DNA of 64,000 nucleotides from the NCBI RefSeq assembly GCF_024437735.1, contig NZ_JANFQO010000016.1, positions 62,001 through 126,000 of the forward strand, read 5' to 3'. This DNA comes from Tahibacter harae. Its GTDB lineage: Bacteria; Pseudomonadota; Gammaproteobacteria; Xanthomonadales; Rhodanobacteraceae. Made by a program: the position numbers and the translations under genes. The notes below the pieces were generated by a model that had not been told where the DNA came from, did no database searches, and saw nothing but the letters and a program-made list of their open reading frames with translations. Shown piece after piece: positions 26,555 to 34,090 of the stretch; the stretch's first letter is position 1, and each line of letters opens with the position of its first letter.

Positions 26555-29500
26555 CTACGGCACCGCCGCGGCGCAGCCGCCGATCTTGGTCAGCTCCAGC
26601 GTGCCGCTGCGCTTGCGGAAGCTGCCGGCGCGTTCGCTGTCGTCGAAGCGGTAGTCGACGCGGGCCTTGTCGCAGGCGGTCATGCGGATGCTGGCCTTGC
26701 CCACGGCGAAGCCGTTGTAGGTCGGCACGCGATCGAAGACGCCGCCTAGGCTTTGCGCGATCAGTACTTCCGCCTCGCCATTGGCGGCGCCGGCCAGGCT
26801 GCCCTGCAAGGTGAACCAGTGTTCGCGATTGGCGTCGTTGCCCTGGCCCTGCGGGTCATAGGTGAACCACGGCGCGAAGAACACGCCGCCAGGCTGTACG
26901 GTGAACTGCAGGCCCTGGCCGCTGGTGGCTTCCTCGAACCAGGTGCCGCTCATGCGTGCATCGAAGCCGCCCTGCGGCGGTTTCGCACCGGCACCGGGGC
27001 GGGTGCTGCCGTCGGCGAGGATGCAGGACCCGGTTGCCGGCGTGAGGCGCGATAGCGTAATGGTTCCGCTGGCGCCGTCGTTATGGCCGGCGTCGAAGCG
27101 GTAGTCCAGTGTTCCATTGTCGCAATCCGTAAAATGCAACTGTGCTGTGCCGACCTGAATTGGCGAGGCGGGCGGGCCCGCATCGAAATTGCCGCCGGTG
27201 GTTTCCAGTATCGGCAATTGCACCGAGGTTGCGTTCGCCGCCACGTTGCCGGCCTGGATCGTATACCAGCGCAGTTGTGCCGGATCGTTGCCGCCGGCGC
27301 TGGTGTAGGTGAACCACGCGCCGAACAGTGTGCGTTGCGGCGCGATCCAGTCGAGCACGATGCCTTCGCCGTTCGCATACGGCGACCACCAGGCACCGCC
27401 GATGCCAGGCTGGTCCAGGCGAATGGGCGGAGCAGGCGTGCCGACGTGGTCGATGGAGAGCAAGGCTGCCGTCCGTCCGGCGCTGTCGTCGAGCAGGTTC
27501 ATGGTCAGGCGTGCGGTGCCGCGGGCATCGAGCGCGAGTGCGCGCACGCCACGACGGTAGGTGTTGGCGGCGATGAAACGCTGCTGTTCCAGCAGTCCGG
27601 ACTGCGCATCCAGGCGTTTCAGATGCAGACGGTCAAACCCAGCACGCGCGAGCACGACGCGGCTGCCGTCGGGGGAGACGGCGAACTGCGCGGCATTGCT
27701 GACCTGGGGGGTGAGATTGGTGAAATCGTGTTTCCAGCGCTGCGTGCCGCTGGCGGCATCAAGGCTCAGCAGCCGGCTTTGCAAGATACCCCTGCCGAGA
27801 TCGGTGGTTTGAAACAGGTATACCGCATCGCTCGTAGCGCTGATCGCATAGTCGCCGTACAGAGGACCGGGCGCCAGCCCGCTTGGCATCAGCCAGCGCG
27901 TGCTGCCGTCGGGCCGCAGTGCGCGGATGGTGCGGGGCTCGCCATACGGCCCGTCCACCAGCCATGCGCTGCCATCGTCGCTGCTCGTGAGCAGATAGGT
28001 GCGCAGCTCGATACCTGATTCGCGCGGGACCCGATAGTTGCGCCGGCCGTCGGGTTCATACTGGGCGATCGACGTAGACGAGACGACGGTGGCGCGGCCC
28101 GTGGCGTCGATGGTCGAGCGACACTCGATGTCGCCGGCATCGGTGTCGGTGATCAGCCGGCCGTCGGCACTATAGCTCTGCACGGAAGCGCGCATCGACG
28201 TCTGTGTGCTGGGCGTGCCGACCACGCTGACGACGCGCCCATCACCCAGCGTGCGGAACGCGCAGACCAGGCCGCGCGGCGGCAGCGTCACCGACCAGGC
28301 GAGACTGCCGTCACGGTGGTTGAAACAGGCCAGCTGCGACGGGATCGTGTTGTCGGATAGCGGGCCCGGCTCGGCGATGCACACCTTGTTCCCGGCTGCA
28401 CGGATTGACAGCTGGTCGAAACCGTCGTACGCGCGTGGCCGTGTAATCGACCACAGACGCCGCCCGTCGGCGGCGTAGCGGGTCAGATCGTAGCTTTCCG
28501 GCTCGTAGCGATGCTCCTGCGTAGCCACGTAGCTGCTGCCGTCAGCGGCGAGGTACTGGCCGGTCAGCTGCGTCGGTGCGGGCTGCAGCGGATAGCCGCC
28601 CGGTGGATACGGCGCAACCGTGTCGTCGCGGCCTATGCGCAGGGTCAGATTGCTGTTGGAGAACCCATTGGCAAGCAGTGAGTCGGCGTCCAGCCGGTAC
28701 AGTGACCTCGCGCTCTTGAGCGCTCCGAGTTCCACCGCGCTACCGCTTTGACCGCTGGCGTTCCAGCGGCGTAGCTCGACGCGGTTTTGGCCGAGGTTGC
28801 AAAGCAGGGCGAATCCGTCGTTGCCTTCCGCCGCGATCTGAGACGGGGAGAACCACTGGCATCTGACGGCCTCTTGCCAGCGGACGCTGCCCTCGCGCGT
28901 GACGCGCAGGACCCGATGCAGCGTGGCGTCGTCAGCGCCGAAACTATTGCTGGCGAGCACGTAGGATTCGCCGTTCGCCGCGGGCACAATGCCGAGAATG
29001 ACCCCATCCGGCGCGGGCAACGGCAGGCTCCAGAGTAATTGCCCGCTGGGGCTCCAGCGTTGCAGCGCCGGTTGCACCCACGCGGCGCCCGGGCGATTGA
29101 TCTGGGGTTTCTGCATTTCGGCGAGGATATCGCCGTCGCTGCTTAGCGTGACGTGATTGATCTGCCACGCTTCGGTGCTGGTCCAGCTCCAGGCTGCTGC
29201 ACCGCTGCGGGCGTAACGGGAGATTGCGGCGGTCTCCGTCTGCGCAGTCCAGTTGGCCTTGCGTGCGGCCACGACATCGCCGTTGGCCAGCGTAACGAGG
29301 GCATCGAAGTCCAGCGTGGTGTTGTCGGATTCGATCGTTGCGCGCCGCTGTCCGTGGGCATCGTAGGCAAGCAGCTGTTGTTCGTGGCTGAGCCAGAAGC
29401 TGCCGTCGGAATGCACGGCCACGTCCGCGCAGGTATATCTCGGCAAATCAGTCAGACTCCAGCTGCGCTGGCCGCGCCCGTCGAGGCGCTCAAGCAGGCA

Positions 29501-29806
29501 GTCGTCGCGCAGCAGGATTCCGCCATCGGGCAGCACATTGCCTTCGAAGTAGGTGCGGTCAGGGCTGCGTAGCACGACACGCGAGGCGCCGTCGGGCTGA
29601 GTCAGGCTTACGCCATAGCCGTCCAGGCTCCACAGGGTGCCGTTCTTGCCGGGTAGGTAGTCGCCGGGATGCAGTGCCTGCTGCGGCTGCGGCGCAAGCT
29701 GGCGCCAGTCGGCGTGTGCGGGGGCACTGGCGGCGATCACCAGCGCCGGCAGCAGGGTTAGCCGGATACGGGCCATGAAACCCCATTTGCTGGTTTCCTC
29801 TTTCAA
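26555..29806 (-). CDS. Large secreted beta-propeller-like protein with two SGxWF domains
   Basis: A 1083-residue exported protein. A TTG start at 29806 is chosen because AAGGAG lies six bases upstream; the ATG at 29776 has none. The signal peptide ends 'AASAPAHADW'. Residues of about 35-810 are repeated beta-rich units with 'DGSxxW', 'GDVVAARK' and 'NHRDGSLAWSV', as in PQQ-type or WD-like propellers. Two C-terminal domains follow: 'GGAWWSPYANGEGIVLDW...LFGAWFTY' and 'MSGTWFEEATSGQGLQFTV...WFTYDPQGQG', the same domain as in the protein at 16309. The start overlaps the stop of the shortened paralogue (TTGA), suggesting coupling. The function is unknown; probably a cell-surface or periplasmic protein. 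Confidence 0.75.
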   Translation of the reverse strand: MKEETSKWGFMARIRLTLLPALVIAASAPAHADWRQLAPQPQQALHPGDYLPGKNGTLWSLDGYGVSLTQPDGASRVVLRSPDRTYFEGNVLPDGGILLRDDCLLERLDGRGQRSWSLTDLPRYTCADVAVHSDGSFWLSHEQQLLAYDAHGQRRATIESDNTTLDFDALVTLANGDVVAARKANWTAQTETAAISRYARSGAAAWSWTSTEAWQINHVTLSSDGDILAEMQKPQINRPGAAWVQPALQRWSPSGQLLWSLPLPAPDGVILGIVPAANGESYVLASNSFGADDATLHRVLRVTREGSVRWQEAVRCQWFSPSQIAAEGNDGFALLCNLGQNRVELRRWNASGQSGSAVELGALKSARSLYRLDADSLLANGFSNSNLTLRIGRDDTVAPYPPGGYPLQPAPTQLTGQYLAADGSSYVATQEHRYEPESYDLTRYAADGRRLWSITRPRAYDGFDQLSIRAAGNKVCIAEPGPLSDNTIPSQLACFNHRDGSLAWSVTLPPRGLVCAFRTLGDGRVVSVVGTPSTQTSMRASVQSYSADGRLITDTDAGDIECRSTIDATGRATVVSSTSIAQYEPDGRRNYRVPRESGIELRTYLLTSSDDGSAWLVDGPYGEPRTIRALRPDGSTRWLMPSGLAPGPLYGDYAISATSDAVYLFQTTDLGRGILQSRLLSLDAASGTQRWKHDFTNLTPQVSNAAQFAVSPDGSRVVLARAGFDRLHLKRLDAQSGLLEQQRFIAANTYRRGVRALALDARGTARLTMNLLDDSAGRTAALLSIDHVGTPAPPIRLDQPGIGGAWWSPYANGEGIVLDWIAPQRTLFGAWFTYTSAGGNDPAQLRWYTIQAGNVAANATSVQLPILETTGGNFDAGPPASPIQVGTAQLHFTDCDNGTLDYRFDAGHNDGASGTITLSRLTPATGSCILADGSTRPGAGAKPPQGGFDARMSGTWFEEATSGQGLQFTVQPGGVFFAPWFTYDPQGQGNDANREHWFTLQGSLAGAANGEAEVLIAQSLGGVFDRVPTYNGFAVGKASIRMTACDKARVDYRFDDSERAGSFRKRSGTLELTKIGGCAAAVP

Positions 29807-30600
29807 CGTGTTCTCCTTCGGATGCCGCTAGCGACGCTATGTTTGAAGGATGACGTTGGTGGGAGAGGGTATCCCCCAAGGTTTTTACCGGCGAACGAGC
29901 AGGGCGTCGTCTTCCGCCTGGGGCGGCAGCACGAACAGCTCGCGGCTGTCGCTGTCGTCAGCGAAGGCGGACGGGTCCAGCTCCGGGCCGGCGCGCCGTG
30001 CCGGTCGTAGCGCGTGAGCTTGGCCGGTTTCATCCCGGCCACATCGCCGCTATTGCGTGCGGCGACTACATCGCCGTTGTTCAGGGCGACGAGGCTGTTG
30101 AAGTGCAGTCCGCTGTCGCCTGCCTCGACCGACACCTGCTGCTTGCCGTATGCATCGTAGGCAAGCAGTCGTTCGTCGCGACTGAGCCAGAATCTGCCGT
30201 CCGCCAGCACGGCCAGATCGTTGCACTCTTCCAGCGGCGTGCCCGGCAGGCTCCAGCTGCGCCGGCCCTGGGCATCGAGGCGCTGCAGGCGGCACTGGCT
30301 GCGCAGCACGATGCTGCCGTCCGCCAGCAGCTCGCCTTCAAAATAGGGCGCCTCCTCATGACGCAGTACAACGCGCGTAGTGCCGTCGGCCAGCGTGAGG
30401 CGTACGCCGTCGTCGCTCAGGCTCCAGAGGCTGCCATTCGCGCCCGGCAGGTAGCTGTGGGGGCCCAGCGCGGCCAGATTCTGCGGCGCAAGCCGGCGCC
30501 AGTCGGCCTGTGCCGGCAGTGCAGCGGCGATCAGCAGGGCCGGCACCAGCGCGAGGCGCCCTGTCATCCGGGCCATCCGCGCGTAGTCCTGTGGTCGCAT
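29803..30600 (-). pseudogene. Frameshifted, shortened paralogue of the downstream 1083-residue protein
   Basis: The reading starts at ATG 30600 with AAGGAG seven bases upstream and gives a good signal peptide ('LALVPALLIAAALPAQADW'). Residues of about 34-205 align closely with the N-terminus of the next gene ('DWRRLAPQ', 'YLPG-NGSLWSL', 'GDVVAARN'). After 'LTRYDRHGAPARSW' the frame becomes Arg/Pro-rich nonsense. In the +1 frame the protein would continue 'PELDPSAFADDSDSRELF' and stop at 29885. So a frameshift, together with loss of most of the protein, is likely. The out-of-frame tail ends in TTGA shared with the next gene's TTG start. Confidence 0.62.
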
Positions 30601-30984
30601 TGCTTTCTCCTTGATGCCGCTCGCCGGCCTGCATGGAGGGAACGACGCGATGGAGGGGAAAACCCCCAAGTGATTTCACTGCGCACAGGCGCGGCGCGGC
30701 GCGCCGGGCGCCGCTTGCGAGCCGAAGCGGCGCGGGTTTTCAACGGAATGCGGCCGGGAAGCGGTATCGTGCCGCTTCCCGACAGTGGATCGCGGCGTGC
30801 TGCGCCGCCGTCCGTACTCCCGGCTCGCCTTTGAGGATAGCCGTCAGGTTCAGACCATTCTCGACGAAGGCGGATGGGCCAGCATCGCCATTCGGCCAAT
30901 CGACGTGGCTGCGAGCTGCCTGAGCGGGATCGGGTCGGTAGGTGTCCTGATCTTGGCCGTTACTTAACCGTCACGGCTGCGCGC
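30601..30984. other. Intergenic region with repeat remnant
   Basis: About 380 bases. GGTGTCCTGATCTTGGCCGTTACTT (30940-30964) combines a sequence shared with the inverted repeat at 24745 and the CCGTTACT end of the REP-like repeat. A GC-rich tract (30690-30720) is self-complementary. No gene is supported. Confidence 0.4.
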
Positions 30985-31590
30985 TCACTGCACGTCGTAA
31001 TGAATCAGCTCCACCGGCGTTGTTCCCGGCGGACCGAAATAGACCTTGTCGAGGCGAAACACCGTCGTCGTGCCAAAGGACGAAAAGAGCTGGTAGGAAA
31101 TCAGCACCGACCGCGTCGGCCCGCCGCCGGGGAGGGGATCGGTGGGCACGGAGCCACTGTACTGCACGTAATCGCCCTGGACCCCGGGCACGGTCGCGCC
31201 GGGGTCTGCGTACGTCGATCGCGTCAGGCCGACGCCGCAGTTGGGTGCCGCGAGGAAATCGACGCTGAGTCCCTGCGTGAACGGCCCGGTGCTGCTGACC
31301 TGACGCAAGCGTCCGCCGAACACCCAGGGGCCAGGCCCGAAGCTGGGGATGCACTGGTTCACCGTGACACTCCCTGGATCGAACGGGTCGCTGCCGGTAA
31401 CGCTCAACTCGAGGCTGCCCGCATCCGGCGACCCGTCCACTGTCGCGACGGTGGCCGAGGCATTTCCGGTGATCTGGATCGTCCAGCCAGCGGCATCGAC
31501 ACGGAAATCGGGATTGGTGAGCAGATTGTCTGCCCGGGCCTCGATGGAAACGGCGGCAGCGAGCGTGACGAAGGCGATGCGTAGCAACAT
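30985..31590 (-). CDS. Secreted jelly-roll/carbohydrate-binding-like protein
   Basis: A 201-residue exported protein. MLLRIAFVTLAAAVSIEARADN is the signal peptide. The mature part begins 'LLTNPDFRVDAAGWTIQITG', the usual opening of CBM4/9-like or related beta-sandwich modules, and carries two cysteines ('NQCIPSF', 'AAPNCGVG') that could form a disulfide. Toward the end, 'TVFRLDKVYFGPPG' matches the last strand of such modules. The sugar ligand, if any, is unknown. The ATG at 31590 is chosen for the signal peptide; a longer frame upstream runs through the 21-bp repeat array and is not credible. Confidence 0.65.
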   Translation of the reverse strand: MLLRIAFVTLAAAVSIEARADNLLTNPDFRVDAAGWTIQITGNASATVATVDGSPDAGSLELSVTGSDPFDPGSVTVNQCIPSFGPGPWVFGGRLRQVSSTGPFTQGLSVDFLAAPNCGVGLTRSTYADPGATVPGVQGDYVQYSGSVPTDPLPGGGPTRSVLISYQLFSSFGTTTVFRLDKVYFGPPGTTPVELIHYDVQ

Positions 31591-32167
31591 GGACGGCCCC
31601 TTGGCGAGAGGATGCGCAAAGGCAGCTACATACCTGAAAGTCTTGTTCAAGGCCAGGGCAGGACTCGGGCGAGGCGGACGTTGCGGCCGCCGCCGAAAAC
31701 CTGACCCGTTACTTGCTGCTGTTCGCGACCGCCCATCAGCCGCGCGTGGTTGGCGGACAGCCGTTCGCGGTTGGTTGTCGGAGGCCCTTGCGTGGAAGCT
31801 GGCCGGCACTGGGTGGGGCGCATCCAGGCGCGAATGAATTTCAGGTGCTGGCGCCTGCTTTTCAGGCAACGATGCGCGTGGCGCCGTGGAGACGTGACCG
31901 AATTTCAGTGGCGGGTGAGTGAATTTCACTCATCGGTGACTGAGTTTCAGGCGGCGGCGAATGGTTGGCGGCCATGGATACGCGGCATTCAGTTACCACC
32001 GACCGAGGCTTGGCGACGCGGCAGCCCGGATACGGCTGGCGCTGTCGCCGGAGCGGCGGGGCAGGGCAGTCCGGGAAGCAGCATCGGAGGTTTCCGATGG
32101 CGGCCGCTTGATCCGTGGCCTGCCCCCAAGCGCCGGGGCGGCGCGACGCCGCCCCGGCCGCTGTCAC
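31591..32167. other. Intergenic region with 21-bp repeat array
   Basis: About 580 bases. It contains a repeat fragment (31692-31715, AAAACCTGACCCGTTACTT) and a degenerate tandem array with 21-bp period. The long frames here on both strands are low-complexity and are explained by the array. Confidence 0.5.
31830..31977. repeat. Degenerate 21-bp tandem repeat
   Basis: Units start at 31830, 31851, 31894, 31915, 31936 and 31957. The clearest are GTGACCGAATTTCAGTGGCGG, GTGAGTGAATTTCACTCATCG and GTGACTGAGTTTCAGGCGGCG. On the plus strand one frame reads V-T-E-F-Q-x-x, V-S-E-F-H-x-x, V-T-E-F-Q-x-x, a 7-residue period. It may be a remnant of a coding repeat or a non-coding array. Confidence 0.6.
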
Positions 32168-32446
32168 TCAAGGCCCGGTACGGAAACTGGCTTCCAGCAG
32201 CCCGCGCACGTCCCGCGAGAGGATGGCCACGCAGTCGAGGATGCCCTGGTGCGAACGCGGGTCCGGCGACTCGATCTCCGAGTAAGTCATGGTTTCGCTG
32301 AGGTGGGCGATAGCCGTCAGCCGCGCCACCATCTCGTCACGCAGGGCCCGGCGCTGGGCCGGTGTATCGGTGGCGAAGACGAACAGCACCGGGTCTGCCC
32401 CTTCGACAAAGCGTTCGATGGGGTGAAACGAGCCGTAGTCAGTCAT
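32168..32446 (-). CDS. Small DUF6124/DUF3077-like protein
   Basis: A 92-residue protein starting MTDYGSFHPIERF; the ATG at 32446 has AAGGAGG ten bases upstream, the strongest ribosome site in this region. The protein is a helical pair: 'PAQRRALRDEMVARLTAIAHL' and 'SHQGILDCVAILSRDVRGLLE'. The layout (LF-V, a central helix, a late helix 'ILDCVAILSRDVRGLL') resembles small Pseudomonas proteins of the DUF6124 or DUF3077 type, whose function is unknown. A 33-codon upstream frame overlaps its start by eight bases, and a long perfect hairpin lies farther upstream. The family call is tentative. Confidence 0.5.
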   Translation of the reverse strand: MTDYGSFHPIERFVEGADPVLFVFATDTPAQRRALRDEMVARLTAIAHLSETMTYSEIESPDPRSHQGILDCVAILSRDVRGLLEASFRTGP

Positions 32447-32540
32447 GGCGCAGCCCTCCTTGGCGAACACCCGCGGCAGGCGCGGCGGAAGGCATTGAGC
32501 GTTGGCGAGTGGCAACGAGACAAGCGTACCGGTCTTCCAT
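32439..32540 (-). CDS. Possible 33-residue leader peptide
   Basis: The reading ATG-32540 to TGA-32439 gives MEDRYACLVATRQRSMPSAA..., with AGGGAG seven bases upstream. Its stop overlaps the start of the DUF6124-like gene by eight bases, a typical coupling arrangement. From memory, very similar 'EDRYAC-VATR' strings precede such small genes in Pseudomonas; this was not checked. It could be a real leader peptide or the by-product of a conserved RNA. Confidence 0.35.
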   Translation of the reverse strand: MEDRYACLVATRQRSMPSAAPAAGVRQGGLRHD

Positions 32541-32590
32541 GGACAACTCCCTTTGTGTGGAGTCGCCACCCGAGACGGATGTGAAAGGGG

Positions 32591-32662
32591 TGGCGACGGT
32601 GTGCGGGTTAGCAGACCGGCTTAGGACCGGCGAGCCTTGCGGCTCCCCGCACACCGTCGCCA
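32591..32662 (-). ncRNA. 17-bp perfect inverted repeat; candidate structured leader RNA
   Basis: TGGCGACGGTGTGCGGG (32591-32607) is exactly inverted at 32646-32662. The 38-base loop contains GACCGGCTTAGGACCGGC, which can fold further, and GAGCCTTGCGGCTC, a second small stem. It lies 145 bases upstream of the DUF6124-like start on the minus strand. The structure is seen directly; an RNA role is inferred. Confidence 0.45.
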
Positions 32663-32928
32663 GAAATCGGCAGACCACACCGCAGGAATTCCGGGCATGA
32701 AAAAGCGCCGGCTTTCGGAGCGGCGCTGTGTGCGCCTAAGTTTCGGGCTGCTAAACCCGGTTGCCGAATTAGCGGCAACGGCGGCATTGTTTGCCTGGGG
32801 GGCGGATCGCGTCAAGGGGACGGATTTGTACCAACCGCAAACCGAGTATATTTTGCTCAAAGCTGGGAGGTTGCTGCGTCGGACGACAGGCTTAGGCCAG
32901 TGTTGGCGCGGAGTAGGCGTATTCCGCG

Positions 32929-32992
32929 GCGTAAACTGGGTCAGACTAATTTTCGTGGGGCTTCAATGACGTTGGAGGTTGATCTGGCTCCG
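32929..32992. repeat. REP-like repeat, degenerate copy J
   Basis: AAACTGGGTCAGACTAATTTT ... GGAGGTTGATCTGGCTCCGTCGTT. The left and right ends match the consensus arms, and the middle is diverged. It overlaps the first codons of the small frame starting at 32966, which weakens that frame as a gene. Confidence 0.4.
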
Positions 32993-33160
32993 TCGTTCGA
33001 CGCGGTTGTTCCCGTTGAGGACGAAGAAATTGCGTTCCCAAAAGCCACGGCCGACTGGTCGATGCTCGATCTAATGCAGATGTCAAACCCATGCGGTGCA
33101 GTGGTAAATGCAATTAATGCTTTTATGGGTGGTGGTGCTCTTGCCGCAGCCGCTCCTTAG
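32966..33160 (+). CDS. Possible 64-residue peptide, acidic leader and Gly/Ala-rich tail
   Basis: The frame reads MTLEVDLAPSFDAVVPVEDE..., is acidic for about 30 residues, and ends 'NPCGAVVNAINAFMGGGALAAAAP'-like (33090-33157), with one cysteine. GGGG lies five bases upstream of the ATG. The two-part layout recalls peptide precursors (leader plus hydrophobic core), but no modifying enzyme, protease or exporter gene is close, and its first codons lie within a repeat copy. It may be chance. Confidence 0.3.
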   Translation: MTLEVDLAPSFDAVVPVEDEEIAFPKATADWSMLDLMQMSNPCGAVVNAINAFMGGGALAAAAP

Positions 33161-33253
33161 CAATTCATTCAAGCCGACGCATTTTGGCTGTTCGGATCAA
33201 ATTCAGGCACTAAACGTCGAGCCCCCACGTGGCTCGCAGACAAAAAAGGAAAC

Positions 33254-33709
33254 ATGATGGCCCTCAACCCGCTCCTGAACTGGCGAAAACCAATCGACCT
33301 TCCAGTGGGAAAAACCGATCCGGTAATCAAGTCGATCCCTAGCACGCCTGGTGTGTACATCTTCTTTCGCGAGTACGGCACCAAGGTGCAAATCTTCTAT
33401 GTCGGCAAAGCTATGAAGCTGCAGGGGCGCATCAAAGGCCAACTCAACAACCACGGACTTATGACGGCAATAAATAACGCGAAGAATGGGAAGCGCCGCC
33501 TTGTCTGGGCCGAACTGAAGACTAAGCCAGGCCAAACGGTTGAAAGCTCATTGAAGGCGGCAGAAAAACTCATGATTCGCCACTACGTCGAAGAAGGGCA
33601 GCCCGTTCACAACGTGCAAGGTAAGCGTATTCCGGTGCAGACGCTGACAAACAACTTAATCAAAGAGGTCAAGCACTTTGTTCCTTCGTCAGTGACAATC
33701 GACCTCTAG
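33254..33709 (+). CDS. GIY-YIG domain protein (paralogue 1)
   Basis: A 151-residue protein with one GIY-YIG endonuclease-type domain: 'TPGVYIFFREYG' and 'IFYVGKAMKLQGRIKGQLNN' give GVY-x11-YVG and the conserved arginine, and 'EKLMIRHYVEEGQPVHN' supplies a later acidic residue and Asn. GIY-YIG enzymes cut DNA or RNA phosphodiester bonds; small stand-alone members are often of unknown role. It is clearly paralogous to the protein at 43554-44030 (shared 'YVGKAM-L--RI-GQLNN'). The ATG at 33254 follows AAAAGGAA. Its composition is lower in G+C than the window average. It stands at the left edge of the island. Confidence 0.75.
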   Translation: MMALNPLLNWRKPIDLPVGKTDPVIKSIPSTPGVYIFFREYGTKVQIFYVGKAMKLQGRIKGQLNNHGLMTAINNAKNGKRRLVWAELKTKPGQTVESSLKAAEKLMIRHYVEEGQPVHNVQGKRIPVQTLTNNLIKEVKHFVPSSVTIDL

Positions 33710-33737
33710 CGAAAACGGGTCAGGCTGACCCAGCTTT
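33709..33737. repeat. Short palindrome GGGTCAG-G-CTGACCC after GIY-YIG gene
   Basis: Directly after the stop codon, GAAAACGGGTCAGGCTGACCCAGCTTTTC has a perfect 7-bp inverted repeat. It shares the AAAACGGGTCAGG start with the REP-like family and looks like its minimal, loop-deleted form. It could serve as a terminator. Confidence 0.45.
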
Positions 33738-34090
33738 TCAACGGTTCTTTGAGAACGACTTCGACCAACTTGAGCGTCAAGGCTTCATATCTGTTACTCG
33801 AGGGCGGGGCGCATGTTTGGCTCTACGCTTACGGGATCGAATTTGATCGTAACGTAGGAAAAAGTAGCGAGTTCTTGAGTGTCCTGTGACCGGCGGGGGT
33901 GTGACTTGGAACGTACACCAGCACCCCGCAAGGACGGCATTCGTTTTGTACGAGCGTTGACTAACGTAGGAGCTGGGGCGCGGAGTTCTTGGGAACAATA
34001 CCCGGGACGTGCGACCACACACTGGGGGTCATTTTGGAAGCAGTTGTTTTCGCGGTCGTGGAAGAGCCCTATTGCCTCTGGGAGGGCAAT
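33710..34090. other. Region before the 300-residue island gene
   Basis: About 380 bases. A plus-strand stretch at 33737-33840 reads 'FQRFFENDFDQLERQGFISV...' without a start codon and may be a decayed gene fragment. The next gene could be read from TTG 33989, but the added residues look unlike a protein N-terminus. Confidence 0.35.

Larger units (their letters stand above)
32447..33253. other. Leader element and island boundary
   Basis: About 800 bases between the DUF6124-like gene and the first GIY-YIG gene. From 32447 to about 32860 the minus strand carries the hairpin and frames ending '..MPGIPAV', '..CAGSRKARRS', which I recall as a recurrent Pseudomonas-like string. At 32929-32992 there is a degenerate copy of the REP-like repeat. 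After about 32990 base composition drops and the island starts. Apart from the weak small frame at 32966, no gene is supported. Confidence 0.45.

Noticed and set aside
31830-31977. CRISPR array
   Set aside because: The 21-bp units are contiguous, degenerate and lack spacers; no cas gene is present.
32621-32860. Minus-strand frames through the leader hairpin as protein genes
   Set aside because: Several frames look conserved at once, which fits an RNA element better than proteins; only the 33-codon leader is listed, at low confidence.
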